A stretch of DNA of 64,000 nucleotides, taken from the NCBI GenBank assembly GCA_021820485.1, contig JAKADO010000001.1, positions 1-64,000 of the forward strand, given 5' to 3'. Made by a program: the position numbers and the translations under genes. Origin of the DNA: Bacillota bacterium (lineage in GTDB: Bacteria > Bacillota > Sulfobacillia > Sulfobacillales > Sulfobacillaceae). Position 1 is the stretch's first letter; the number at the start of each line of letters is the position of its first letter. This document shows, one piece after another, positions 25,506 through 34,171 of the stretch. The notes beneath the pieces were generated by a model, which was not told the origin of the DNA, searched no databases, and saw only the letters and a list, made by a program, of their open reading frames with translations.

Positions 25506-25658
25506 GTGGAAATGAAGTGCCATGTGTGCGGGAGGTCGGTGGAGGTCCCGACTTGGACTGAGGAGTACGAACGTCTCAAGTCGGAGAACGATCCCGCATA
25601 TATTTGCAATGTGTGTCAGGACAAGATCCGCATGGATGCGCAAAACGACCAACGGTAA
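25506..25658 (+). CDS. Small zinc-ribbon protein, YlaI/DUF2197-like
   Basis: 50 residues, starting VEMKCHVCGRSVEV and ending near YICNVCQDKIRMDA: two CxxC pairs about 30 residues apart, with a Lys/Leu linker (YERLKSEN), as in the DUF2197 (YlaI) family. The GTG at 25506 is six bases after GGAGGA; the ATG at 25512 would be spaced 12 bases. It probably binds zinc; function unknown. It is first in the aroH-cmk-plsC gene string. Confidence 0.75.
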   Translation: MEMKCHVCGRSVEVPTWTEEYERLKSENDPAYICNVCQDKIRMDAQNDQR

Positions 25659-25684
25659 TTTGCCAGAGAGAGAGGCTGGACGAC

Positions 25685-26062
25685 GTGATACGGGGAATAC
25701 GGGGCGCGACCACTGTGGATCGCGATGACGCAGACGAAATTTTAGAACGGACGGGCGAGCTGCTCCGCGCCATGGCTGAACAAAACCAGCTTGACCCAGA
25801 CGATATGGCCAGCATTTGTTTCACGCTGTCGCCGGATCTGCGGGCCACGTTTCCGGCGGAAGCGGCTCGGCGCATTGGCTGGCAGTTTGTCCCGGTCATT
25901 TGCATGCGCGAGCTCGATGTTCCCCATGGTCTCCCAAAAACCATCCGGGTGTTGATGCATGCGGAAACCAGCCGTTCTCCGCGCGACGTGCATCACGTCT
26001 ATCTAGGCGGCGCTGTGGTGCTGCGGGAAGACTTGAATTCTGACGTGAATCCCCGTGGATAA
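25685..26062 (+). CDS. aroH: Chorismate mutase AroH type
   Basis: Monofunctional AroH-class chorismate mutase (125 residues): chorismate to prephenate, for Phe and Tyr. RGIRGATTVDRDDADEIL at the N-terminus, FTLSPDLRATFPAEAAR and RVLMHAETSR-type segment with VYLGGAVVLR match the trimeric Bacillus enzyme. GTG 25685. The end overlaps cmk by 8 bases. Confidence 0.93.
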   Translation: MIRGIRGATTVDRDDADEILERTGELLRAMAEQNQLDPDDMASICFTLSPDLRATFPAEAARRIGWQFVPVICMRELDVPHGLPKTIRVLMHAETSRSPRDVHHVYLGGAVVLREDLNSDVNPRG

Positions 26063-26741
26063 GAGGCCGACTCGTGCGGCTATTGCGGTAGACGGTCCTG
26101 CAGGGGCCGGCAAAAGCACCGTAGCCCGGCAATTGGCGGATGCTCTGGGTTTTCTGTACCTCGATACCGGCGCAATGTATCGGGCATTGGCCTATAAGGC
26201 GCTTCGACAGGGCACGGACCTTCGCGATGAGGAAGCCTTGGCGTTGCTGTTGGGAGACACCGCCATTGATCTCTATCCGGCGCCCGGAGGCAAGGTTCGC
26301 GTCATTTTGGACGGCCACGACGTGACGGACGACCTCCGAACCCCGGAAGTGAATGCCAGCGTGGCGCAGGTTGCGGGGTTCGCCTCGGTCCGGAGCGACA
26401 TGGTGGCGCGGCAGCGGGAGTTGGCGCACCACGGCGGCGTGGTCATGGATGGTCGGGATATCGGCACCTTTGTCCTTCCTCATGCCGAGGTCAAGTTTTT
26501 CCTGACGGCGTCGCTCGATGCCCGAGCCGACAGACGCTATCGCGAGCTGGTCAGGATGGGCTTCGACGTGTCGCGCGATCGCATTCGGGAAGAAATCGAG
26601 CACCGTGACCTCTTGGATTCAAGCCGACCCTATGCCCCGTTGTCCAAGGCGGAGGATGCGATACTGATTGACACTACCGATATGGAGGTTGAGGAGGTCG
26701 TGGCGCACATGCTGGATCTGTGCCGCCAACGCCTCGCATAA
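26055..26741 (+). CDS. cmk: Cytidylate kinase
   Basis: Phosphorylates CMP and dCMP. 228 residues with the P-loop AVDGPAGAGKSTVARQLA, YLDTGAMYRALA, VVMDGRDIGTFV (nucleotide-binding) and the LID DRRYREL region. GTG start inside the aroH stop region. The plsC start shares its last base, so the genes are tightly coupled, as in many Firmicutes where cmk precedes plsC and rpsA. Confidence 0.96.
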   Translation: MDKRPTRAAIAVDGPAGAGKSTVARQLADALGFLYLDTGAMYRALAYKALRQGTDLRDEEALALLLGDTAIDLYPAPGGKVRVILDGHDVTDDLRTPEVNASVAQVAGFASVRSDMVARQRELAHHGGVVMDGRDIGTFVLPHAEVKFFLTASLDARADRRYRELVRMGFDVSRDRIREEIEHRDLLDSSRPYAPLSKAEDAILIDTTDMEVEEVVAHMLDLCRQRLA

Positions 26742-27334
26742 TGCGCGCATACTGGGGTCTATACTGGCTTGTTCGTGTGGTCTTCTCCTTGTACTTTCGC
26801 ATACGGGTTTACGGGCTGGAGAACGTGCCAATGGAGGGCTCCGCTATCGTGATTGCCAATCACCGCAGCGGATTTGACCCGCCGATGGCCGGCTCCCTCA
26901 TGCCGCGGCCCGTTCACTTCATGACCAAGGTCGAACTCTTCTCGTATCCTGTCCTGCCCTGGATCTTCAAGTACGTTCAGGCCTATCCGGTGCGCCGGGG
27001 CCGCCCAGACCGGCAGGCCATCCGGCACTCGCTGGAGATTCTGCAGAAGGGCGAGGTTATCCTCATGTTCCCGGAAGGGCATCGCACCGAGACTGGGGAT
27101 CTGCAGGAAGCACGCTCCGGCGTGGTGTACTTGGCCCAAAAGACCCACTGTCAATTGGTGCCGATTGGAATTAGCGGGCGGTATGGTTTTCGGCGAACCA
27201 TCCGCTACGTCATTGGGAAACCGTTTGACATCCCGGCCGACATGCCGAAAAAGGAAGCCCAGACCTTGGTGATGGAAAAAATTCGGAGTCTGGTGCAAGA
27301 AGGGGAAGCCCTGGACCGTCGGAATTCCTTCTAG
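26741..27334 (+). CDS. plsC: 1-acyl-sn-glycerol-3-phosphate acyltransferase
   Basis: Makes phosphatidic acid from lysophosphatidic acid at the membrane. 197 residues with NHRSGFDP (catalytic HX4D form) and FPEGHRTETG (acceptor binding) plus a N-terminal hydrophobic stretch YWGLYWLVRVVFSLYF. ATG 26741 begins on the last base of the cmk stop. Confidence 0.94.
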   Translation: MRAYWGLYWLVRVVFSLYFRIRVYGLENVPMEGSAIVIANHRSGFDPPMAGSLMPRPVHFMTKVELFSYPVLPWIFKYVQAYPVRRGRPDRQAIRHSLEILQKGEVILMFPEGHRTETGDLQEARSGVVYLAQKTHCQLVPIGISGRYGFRRTIRYVIGKPFDIPADMPKKEAQTLVMEKIRSLVQEGEALDRRNSF

Positions 27335-27424
27335 GGGCCTCACTCGCTTATTCCCAACCTCCGCCCGAGCCCGGCAAAAATTTCCGGCGCTGGGGCTTTC
27401 TGTCGTCCTTTTTGGATGAAATGG

Positions 27425-27453
27425 TTGGATATTCCTTGAATCCGTTGTAAGAT
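27425..27453 (+). promoter_or_regulatory. Candidate sigma-A promoter of rpsA
   Basis: TTGGAT, 17-base spacer, TAAGAT, ending about 52 bases before the rpsA start. This is one of the best matches to a vegetative promoter in the window. Confidence 0.65.
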
Positions 27454-27505
27454 GGGAGGGAATAGCCTTCCCCGGCTGTTTGGGAATGGAACTTGGGAGG
27501 TCGCA

Positions 27506-28753
27506 ATGATGGATGAACATAAGGATCAGGAAGGCGCCCCGCACGCGGCAGGCAACGAGATGGAAGAAGCGATGAATATGGAGGAATCTCTGGCCTACGG
27601 CCCTACTGGGGACGCGCGGCCCGGAGACATTCTCCAAGGCAAAGTCGTACACATCTCTCAAGATGGCGTGTTGGTCGACGTGGGAGCCAAATCCGAGGGA
27701 ATCATCCATCTGCGCGATCTCAGCCATCGGCGAGTGGATCGGGCGGAAGATGTCGTGCAGTTGGGTGACGTCATTTCAGTCTATGTGGTTGGCCACGAAG
27801 GCGAGGAGGGCGCGCTGAAGCTGTCCAAGCGGCGGGCGGATGAAGAGCTCGCATGGGAACGTCTGGAAGAAGCCCGCAGCAAAAACGAGGTGCTGGATGC
27901 GCCGGTGGTTGAGGTCGTGAAGGGCGGTTTGGTGGTGGATGTCGGATTGCGCGGATTTGTCCCTGCGTCCTTGATCGCCCCCGGATTTGTACACGACTTG
28001 GAACCATTTCTCGGCGAAACGGTGCGCGTTCGGGTGGTCGAATTGGATCGCCACAAGCGGCGCGCCATTCTCTCCCGGAAAGATGTGCTCGCCGAGGAGA
28101 CCAAAGCCAAACAGGAAGAAATATGGTCCAAGATTTCCGAAGGGCAAGTCTGGGACGGTACCGTGAAAAGCATTACCGAATTTGGGGCCTTTGTCGACCT
28201 CGGGGGCGTTGATGGACTCTTGCACATCAGCGAGATGTCGTGGACGCGCATCAACCACCCGTCTGAGCTGTTGGAAGTGGGCCAGCCCATCCGCGTTAAG
28301 GTCATCCGCCTGAACCCGGAAAAGGGTAAGATTTCGCTGGGCCTTCGCCAAGTCGAAGGCAGTCCTTGGGAAAAGGCAGCCGAACGCTACGAGGAAGGGC
28401 GCATCTACCGCGGTCAGGTTGTACGCTTGGCGACGTTCGGCGTGTTTGTGCAATTGGAGCCCGGCATCGACGGTCTGGTACACATCTCGCAACTAGCCGA
28501 TTACCGGGTCACCAACCCATCCGAGGTGGTACAGATCGGCGAGGAAATCGCTGTCAAGGTCCTTCAGGTGGACCCCGAACGCAAGCGCATCTCGTTGTCG
28601 AAGCGCGACGCCGACGCCGAAGGCGGCCTCGAGGCGGCCGTCGAGGCAGTGCCTCAAGAACCGGAGGAACCCGAGACCCCGCGGCGGATGACAGCGTATC
28701 ACGCGGGCGACTGGGAAGATGAATTGGGCGAAGAGGAATCGGATCCAGAGTAA
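27506..28753 (+). CDS. rpsA: S1 RNA-binding domain protein (RpsA/YpfD type)
   Basis: 415 residues with four S1 domains, beginning at GDILQGKVVHISQDGVLVDVG, at VVEVVKGGLVVDVGL, at WDGTVKSITEFGAFVDLGG and at YRGQVVRLATFGVFVQLEPG. The N- and C-termini are acidic. In Firmicutes such four-domain proteins (YpfD) sit after cmk/plsC and are called S1 homologues, although their role in the ribosome differs from that in Proteobacteria. ATG 27506 (or 27509) after TTGGGAGG. Terminator downstream. Confidence 0.92.
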   Translation: MMDEHKDQEGAPHAAGNEMEEAMNMEESLAYGPTGDARPGDILQGKVVHISQDGVLVDVGAKSEGIIHLRDLSHRRVDRAEDVVQLGDVISVYVVGHEGEEGALKLSKRRADEELAWERLEEARSKNEVLDAPVVEVVKGGLVVDVGLRGFVPASLIAPGFVHDLEPFLGETVRVRVVELDRHKRRAILSRKDVLAEETKAKQEEIWSKISEGQVWDGTVKSITEFGAFVDLGGVDGLLHISEMSWTRINHPSELLEVGQPIRVKVIRLNPEKGKISLGLRQVEGSPWEKAAERYEEGRIYRGQVVRLATFGVFVQLEPGIDGLVHISQLADYRVTNPSEVVQIGEEIAVKVLQVDPERKRISLSKRDADAEGGLEAAVEAVPQEPEEPETPRRMTAYHAGDWEDELGEEESDPE

Positions 28754-28765
28754 TCCCGTAAAAAG

Positions 28766-28794
28766 TCCTCAACTGCGGTTGGGGATTTTTTTTT
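28766..28794 (+). terminator. Terminator after rpsA
   Basis: TCCTCAAC pairs with GTTGGGGA (one G-T) round a TGCG loop, followed by nine T. Confidence 0.88.
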
Positions 28795-28846
28795 GCACTA
28801 TTACGGGCATAGAGGAAAAGAATAGAGATACAATGGATCGTACGAT

Positions 28847-28885
28847 TGTTAAGATTGTGTTAAAATCACATGAAGGTTATGTTAA
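28847..28885. promoter_or_regulatory. Phased TGTTAA repeats, candidate PhoP-type box
   Basis: TGTTAA occurs at 28847, 28858 and 28880, all on an 11-base register, with a weak fourth copy (CATGAA) at 28869. The reverse complement TTAACA is the core repeat of Bacillus PhoP boxes, which also recur every 11 bases. The array lies just downstream of a TACAAT -10-like box (28829-28834) and ends at the SD of the phosphate transporter gene, a position that suits repression. Confidence 0.55.
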
Positions 28886-28900
28886 GGGAGGGGAACGGGA

Positions 28901-29887
28901 CTGACCGTCGTCGAAGTCGTCATTTTGCTGTTCATCATGGCTTTTACGGGAATTTCGGGCGTCAACGACGGGGGAAACCTGATTGGCACCTATTTGAGCT
29001 CCAACAGTGTCCGGCCGCGGGTTTCGGTCGCCTTGTTGCTCGTCAGCATTTTGGCGGGACCGCTCCTGTTCGGCACCCGAGTGTCCCACACGATAGCCGT
29101 GGAGATTGTCAACTTTCATGTCGCAGGCCATACGGTGCTGGCCCTCTCGTTGTTGTCAGCGGTGTTGACCCTCGGCGTAACATGGCGTCTCTCCATTCCC
29201 ACCAGCACCACGATGGCGTTGGCGGGCGGGATGGTGGGCACGGTAGTGGCGGCGGGACGTGCCGGTTGGATTGAATGGCCAGGCATCATCAAAGTCTCGG
29301 TGGGATTGGTAGGGTCGGTTCTGGTCGGCTTTGGGGTCGCGTTTGTCCTATCCACTCTGCTGTGGATGTTGATGCGAAAGTTCCCGAAAGTGGGGTTTTC
29401 CGGTGGACGGGCGCAGGTGGTCACCATCGCGTTGCAAGGGCTGGCGTATGGCGCCAATGACCAGGAAAAGGCGATAGGTCTTACGGCTGTCCTGTTGATG
29501 CTGATACAGCACCAGTCCCATTACCAAGTAACCTGGTGGGCCATTTTCCTGCCATGGATCTTCTGGATGACCGGCTTTTTTGCCGGCGGGCTCCGCATTG
29601 CCAAGACCGTCAGCGGTCATGTGTTTCGCCTGCGGGACATGGCTGCTGTCAGCACACAGCTTGGCGCCGCGGTGACCGTCGGAGCGGCGGCTTTTTTGGG
29701 GCTCCCGGTCAGCACCACGCAAACCACCGATGGAAGTCTCTTTGGGACGGGCACGGCGCTTCATCCTTACCAAGTGCGGTGGAACACGGTGGGCAAGTTT
29801 TTCAAAGTGTGGGCCCTGACATTGCCACTGGCAGTGGCCATGGGTATGGCTACCATGGGAGCTATACGATTGATGCGAATTCTTTGA
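28901..29887 (+). CDS. pit: Inorganic phosphate transporter, Pit family
   Basis: Low-affinity phosphate permease of about 328 residues with around ten hydrophobic helices. The two Pit signature repeats are visible: FTGISGVNDGGNLIGTY near the N-terminus and GLAYGANDQEKAIGL in the second half, with SIPTSTT and GLPVSTTQT. The frame has no ATG or GTG at the right place. The SD GGGAGGGG (28886-28893) points to CTG 28901; otherwise TTG 28925 would start it. The DUF47 gene follows, the usual partner. Confidence 0.88.
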   Translation: MTVVEVVILLFIMAFTGISGVNDGGNLIGTYLSSNSVRPRVSVALLLVSILAGPLLFGTRVSHTIAVEIVNFHVAGHTVLALSLLSAVLTLGVTWRLSIPTSTTMALAGGMVGTVVAAGRAGWIEWPGIIKVSVGLVGSVLVGFGVAFVLSTLLWMLMRKFPKVGFSGGRAQVVTIALQGLAYGANDQEKAIGLTAVLLMLIQHQSHYQVTWWAIFLPWIFWMTGFFAGGLRIAKTVSGHVFRLRDMAAVSTQLGAAVTVGAAAFLGLPVSTTQTTDGSLFGTGTALHPYQVRWNTVGKFFKVWALTLPLAVAMGMATMGAIRLMRIL

Positions 29888-29910
29888 GGATGAAAGTGAG
29901 GTGGCGCATA

Positions 29911-30540
29911 GTGCGTTGGCGTGATATTTTGACGGGATCGAGCGACAGTTTTCCGCAATTATTGTCTCGGCAGTTGGAGGAAACGTTGGCGGTCGTGGAG
30001 GCCGTTCTGGAGTATATCGCCGCCGAAGAGCGGGATGACCGCGAGCGAATCGCCGAGGAGGCGGGAGAGCAGGAACATCGGGCCGACGCCGCGCGGCTCG
30101 AATTGATGGAGCGATTGAGTCAAACCTTTGTCACGCCTTTTGATCGCGAGGACATTAATGAACTGTCGCGGGCCATTGATGACATTGCCGACTATGCGGA
30201 GAACACCATCAAGGAGATTCGCCTCTACGAGGTCGAGCCCGATCAATTCATTCGGGATATGGTGCGGACTCTCTATGATGCGGTGCAGGCCCTGGCCGAG
30301 GCTGTGGCCGTGATCAACCAGGACGGCCTGGCTGCCAATCGCGGGGCGATGGTCGCCAAATCATTCGAGAACAAGATGGAAGGCTTGTACCGCAAGGCCA
30401 TAGCGCACTTTTCGCCCGAAACCCCAGTCCACTACCTCATCAAAATGCGGGAAGTCTATCGGCATCTGTCCAACGCCGCCGACCGGGTGGATCTGGCAGC
30501 CAACGTCATTAACTCCATTGTTGTGAAGCAGAACCTCTAA
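29911..30540 (+). CDS. DUF47 family PhoU-like protein
   Basis: About 209 residues, almost all helical and charged: LTGSSDSFPQLLSRQLEETL, AGEQEHRADAARLELMERL, TPFDREDINELSRAIDDIADY (family segments) and HLSNAADRVDLAANVI. The PhoU-like DUF47 proteins accompany Pit transporters and are thought to control them. GTG 29911 has GAGGTGG upstream and gives the usual short N-terminus; ATG 29890, three bases after pit, is the alternative. Confidence 0.88.
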   Translation: MRWRDILTGSSDSFPQLLSRQLEETLAVVEAVLEYIAAEERDDRERIAEEAGEQEHRADAARLELMERLSQTFVTPFDREDINELSRAIDDIADYAENTIKEIRLYEVEPDQFIRDMVRTLYDAVQALAEAVAVINQDGLAANRGAMVAKSFENKMEGLYRKAIAHFSPETPVHYLIKMREVYRHLSNAADRVDLAANVINSIVVKQNL

Positions 30541-30559
30541 ATCGGGCGCCGGTTCGCTC

Positions 30560-30590
30560 CGGGGCCCTGAACCGGGCCCCGCTGTTCTTT
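30560..30590 (+). terminator. Hairpin after the pit operon
   Basis: GGGGCCC and GGGCCCC form a 7-bp GC stem round six bases (30561-30580), extended by one C-G pair. The tail GCTGTTCTTT is only partly T-rich. It lies between convergent genes and may act on both strands. Confidence 0.55.
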
Positions 30591-30616
30591 GCGCGCGCGG
30601 CCCGGTTAGCGCGAAT

Positions 30617-31108
30617 CTAGGGGTCTCTCAGGTCTAGAACCCACACCCCATATCCATGGCCCTCATCGTCAACACCGGTCCGGTCGCGGCGGAATCCCAC
30701 GCGTGCGAACAGTCTCTCGCTGGCCTGATTGCCCAGGAAAATCCTATGCGCGGTAAGGCGAGAGAATCCGAGACGCCGGGCGAGTTCAAGCACCTCCTGG
30801 AGCGCCGCTGTCCCGACGCCGCGCCCGCGCCAGCGAGCATCCCCGATGACGATGGGGATCATGCGCTCTGACAGGGCGACGTCTCCGACCGGGGTATAGG
30901 ACTCGCCCTCACGCACCTCGATAATGTACACGCGGCCAATCGAAGCCAAGTATTGATACATGCGGGCGATGCGCTCACGGGTAAACGGCGCCGCGTTGGG
31001 TCCTTCGGCGCCGTCGAGCACAACGGGCTCCTGATACCATGGATAGGCGACTTCAATATCCTCTGGCAGCTGGACTGGGCGAAGCCGGACCTGTGGCAAT
31101 GCCCTCAC
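30617..31108 (-). CDS. GNAT family N-acetyltransferase, RimJ/RimL type
   Basis: 163 residues with the acetyl-CoA loop RWRGRGVGTAALQEVLELA and the C-terminal NQASERLFARVGFRR typical of Acetyltransf_3 proteins. The substrate is unknown. ATG overlaps the MaoC stop (ATGA), so the two are coupled on the minus strand. Confidence 0.85.
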   Translation of the reverse strand: MRALPQVRLRPVQLPEDIEVAYPWYQEPVVLDGAEGPNAAPFTRERIARMYQYLASIGRVYIIEVREGESYTPVGDVALSERMIPIVIGDARWRGRGVGTAALQEVLELARRLGFSRLTAHRIFLGNQASERLFARVGFRRDRTGVDDEGHGYGVWVLDLRDP

Positions 31109-31518
31109 GAACGGCTGTCGCCCCGTTCTTTTGGCGCCAAGAGAACATCGGAATAGCCGCTGACCGCCAAGCGATCACCCACCCGCGCCTCATGGGACAG
31201 TCGCGCAACGCCGCTTCCGTACACCTGCTCTACGGTAACGGACACGGTCACCCGGTCCCCAACATAGACAGGCGCGCGAAACTCGCTGTGCTGAACCAAA
31301 TAGACACTGCCGGGGCCGGGAAGACGCTGCCCAAGGAGTCCGGAGATGAAGCTCATGATGAGAGTTCCGTGCGCAATCGGGCGGCCGAACCGCGACGCCG
31401 CGGCCGCTTCAGGGTCGAGATGAAGCGGATTGAAGTCGCTTACCGCGTCGGCAAACCTTTGGACGAGATCGGCATCCACGAGATAGGTTTCACTGACTGA
31501 TTCTCCAACAGCCAACAT
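31105..31518 (-). CDS. MaoC-like (R)-specific enoyl-CoA hydratase
   Basis: Hot-dog fold dehydratase of 137 residues. The hydratase-2 motif DFNPLHLDPEAAAASRFGRPIAHG supplies the catalytic Asp and His. I prefer ATG 31518 (MLAVGES) since GGGAGG lies seven bases upstream; ATG 31524 is too close. Probably hydrates or dehydrates an acyl-CoA, substrate not known. Operon with the GNAT gene. Confidence 0.88.
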   Translation of the reverse strand: MLAVGESVSETYLVDADLVQRFADAVSDFNPLHLDPEAAAASRFGRPIAHGTLIMSFISGLLGQRLPGPGSVYLVQHSEFRAPVYVGDRVTVSVTVEQVYGSGVARLSHEARVGDRLAVSGYSDVLLAPKERGDSRS

Positions 31519-31655
31519 GAGCATTCCTCCCAGTCATTCTTTATCCGTATCTAACCATATGGGAAAGCTGGGCACAATCTTCTTGTGCTCCATTCGAGGA
31601 GCAGGGAAACCAGAATCGCATCCCGAAGTACAGGGACCAGAGAGGAGGCGCAAAC

Positions 31656-32657
31656 GTGCCAGAAAATCGCGTCGTATACTTTGTGAAGCGGCCGGTCGGC
31701 ATGGTGACGGCGGCATCCTTCGAAGTGCGCAACGAATCGATCCCGCCGCTCGAAGAGGCAGACCAGTTGCTGGTCGAGAGCGTGTACGCCTCGGTTGATC
31801 CGTACATGCGCGGTCGCATGTCGGAAGGCAAGTCCTATGCCGCCCCATTTGCCCTCGATACCCCCATGCAGGGCGGCATGGTGGGCCAAGTCGCAGATCC
31901 GGGCAGTACCGACCTCCACCGTGGCGACTGGGTGTTTGGGGTCTGGCAATGGGGAGAATTTGCCCGTGTCGCGCGTCGTGCGGTTCGCCGTCTCGACCCG
32001 GCGTTGCCGCCGACGGCCGCCTTGCATGTGCTGGGACTTACCGGCTTGACGGCCTACATTGGCCTCACCAAATTCGGTCGACCCGTCGCCAGTGAGCAAT
32101 TGGTGGTCTCCGGCGCTGCGGGTTCGGTCGGGAGCATCGTGGGCCAAATCGGCCGGATACTGGGGCTGAGGACGGTGGGAATTGCAGGAACCCAAGAAAA
32201 GTGCGAGTGGCTGACGCGAGCCGTGGGGTTTGATGCGGCGGTCAACTATCAAGACCCTCGGTTCCCGGACCATCTGCGGGACGCATTGGAGGCGGGGGTG
32301 GACGTCTATTTTGACAATGTCGGAGGGCCCGTGACCGACCGAGTCATGCGATACCTGAACCCACACGCCCGGATAGCCATCTGCGGCCAGATTTCGTCCT
32401 ACAATCAGCTGGAGGCGACCACCAGCCGCCCTTTGTTCGCCGACTTGCTCATCTCGCGCGCGGAAGCGAGCGGATTCATCATTGGGGATCATGAGCGCGA
32501 CTATCCCGCCGCGCTGGCGCAATTGGGCAGGTGGTACAGCGAAGGAAAACTGATTGTCGAGGAAACCATCACGGAAGGGTTCGACCGCTGGATCGAGGCA
32601 TTTATCGGGCTTTTCCACGGAGCCAATCGAGGCAAGGCGATTGTCAAAGTTCGCTGA
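31656..32657 (+). CDS. NADP-dependent oxidoreductase, MDR family (YfmJ/CurA-like)
   Basis: 333-residue zinc-free medium-chain reductase. VDPYMRGRMSEGKSY and the Rossmann segment VSGAAGSVGSIVGQIG are characteristic of the leukotriene B4 dehydrogenase/curcumin reductase group, as are YFDNVGGPVTD and GQISSYN. Probably reduces an enone or alkenal with NADPH. GTG 31656 after AGAGGAGG. Followed closely by an aldehyde dehydrogenase, so possibly an aldehyde-detoxification unit. Confidence 0.9.
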   Translation: MPENRVVYFVKRPVGMVTAASFEVRNESIPPLEEADQLLVESVYASVDPYMRGRMSEGKSYAAPFALDTPMQGGMVGQVADPGSTDLHRGDWVFGVWQWGEFARVARRAVRRLDPALPPTAALHVLGLTGLTAYIGLTKFGRPVASEQLVVSGAAGSVGSIVGQIGRILGLRTVGIAGTQEKCEWLTRAVGFDAAVNYQDPRFPDHLRDALEAGVDVYFDNVGGPVTDRVMRYLNPHARIAICGQISSYNQLEATTSRPLFADLLISRAEASGFIIGDHERDYPAALAQLGRWYSEGKLIVEETITEGFDRWIEAFIGLFHGANRGKAIVKVR

Positions 32658-32680
32658 ACGAAGAAATGGAGAGCGATAGG

Positions 32681-34171
32681 GTGGAACGGTACGGAGCATG
32701 GATTGACGGGGATGAGCGCGTGGGAGACGCGTGGTCTCCGGTCGTAAACCCGGCGACCGAGGAAATTGTGGCGGAGGTGGCGGCGCTCGGGGTCCGGGAG
32801 ACCGACGCGGCCGTCGCCGCGGCCAAGAAGGCGTTTCCCCGGTGGAGAAGCCTGACGCCGGCTGCGCGAAGCGAGCTGGTTTACCGCTGGGCGCAGCGAC
32901 TCGAAGCGCAGGCGAAGGAATTGGCCATCATGGAGACCCGCCAAACAGGGAAACCGATCTTTATGTCTGAAAACTTCGACGTGGCCTTTTCGATTGACAA
33001 TCTTAAGTATTTTGCTGGCGCCGCGCGCGTCCTAGGCGGGGCCGCGCAAGCCGAGTACGGCGAGGGTGTGACAAGCCGCATTCGCCGTGAGCCAATCGGG
33101 GTGGTCGCGGGGATTGCCCCCTGGAACTATCCTCTGAACATGGGCGTGTGGAAGGTTGGGCCGGCCCTTGCGGCCGGCAATACGATGGTGCTGAAACCCG
33201 CCTCCAATACGCCCCTCACAGCGCTGCAAATGGCCAAGGCGGCGCGCGAGGTAGGGATCCCCGACGGCGTTCTCAACGTGGTGACGGGTCCGGGAGTGGT
33301 GGTGGGTGCGCGCCTTGCCGCGCATCCGGATGTTGGCATGATTTCCGTCACCGGAGATACCCAGACCGGCATCTCAGTCATGCAAGCCGCCAGTCCAACT
33401 GTCAAGCGATTGCACATGGAACTGGGAGGAAAAGCGCCGTTTGTGGTGTTTGCGGATGCGGACCTCGACGAGGCGGTGCAGGGCGCTTTGTTCGGCGCCT
33501 TCATCAATTCGGGCCAAGACTGCACCGCTGCCACGCGCATCTACGTTGAAGACTCCATCTTTGGGACGTTCATGGATCGGTTTGTGGACCAGGTGGACCA
33601 AATTCGCGTGGGGAATCCCATGGACCCTGAAACCGAGATGGGTCCCTTGATCTCGCGCGCTCAGCGAGAGCGGGTGGTCCAGCACGTGATGGTCGCCAAG
33701 GAGATGGGGGCGCAGGTGGCCGTAGGGGGCGAGCGCTATCCTGAGCAGGACTTCTCCACCGGATACTTTTATCCACCCACGGTGCTTTTCCACGTCGATC
33801 AAAGTTGGCCCATTGTCCAAGAAGAGGTCTTCGGGCCGGTGGTGGTCGTGTTGTCGTTCCATGGAGAAGACCAAGCCGTCAAGCTGGCCAATGATACCGT
33901 ATACGGTTTGGCGGCCTCCGTCTGGACGCGAGATGTCAAGCGGGCCGAGCGGGTGGCGGCTCGGATTCAGGCGGGCACGGTGTGGATCAACGACCATATT
34001 ACGATAGTGTCGGAGATGCCGCACGGGGGATTCAAGCAGAGCGGGTTCGGCAAGGACATGTCGCATTACGCCCTGGAAGATTACACGGTGGTGAAGCATG
34101 TCATGGCCAATACCATGGATGAGGTGACCAAGCCATGGCAATTCATTCGCGTTAAGGGGTACCGTTCATGA
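32681..34171 (+). CDS. Aldehyde dehydrogenase (aminobutyraldehyde/betaine aldehyde type)
   Basis: NAD(P)-dependent ALDH of about 496 residues. Catalytic Cys in NSGQDCTAATR (about residue 280), general base Glu in HMELGGKAP, and APWNYPLNMGVWK in the cofactor domain. The sequence around the active site resembles gamma-aminobutyraldehyde dehydrogenases (YdcW/PuuC). I chose GTG 32681 (VERYGAWIDG) after GGAGAG; ATG 32666 is the alternative. Overlaps the next gene by ATGA. Confidence 0.92.
   Translation: MERYGAWIDGDERVGDAWSPVVNPATEEIVAEVAALGVRETDAAVAAAKKAFPRWRSLTPAARSELVYRWAQRLEAQAKELAIMETRQTGKPIFMSENFDVAFSIDNLKYFAGAARVLGGAAQAEYGEGVTSRIRREPIGVVAGIAPWNYPLNMGVWKVGPALAAGNTMVLKPASNTPLTALQMAKAAREVGIPDGVLNVVTGPGVVVGARLAAHPDVGMISVTGDTQTGISVMQAASPTVKRLHMELGGKAPFVVFADADLDEAVQGALFGAFINSGQDCTAATRIYVEDSIFGTFMDRFVDQVDQIRVGNPMDPETEMGPLISRAQRERVVQHVMVAKEMGAQVAVGGERYPEQDFSTGYFYPPTVLFHVDQSWPIVQEEVFGPVVVVLSFHGEDQAVKLANDTVYGLAASVWTRDVKRAERVAARIQAGTVWINDHITIVSEMPHGGFKQSGFGKDMSHYALEDYTVVKHVMANTMDEVTKPWQFIRVKGYRS

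Noticed and set aside
31551..32699. Minus-strand frame of 382 codons
   Set aside because: Complement of the MDR oxidoreductase gene; no recognisable motif.
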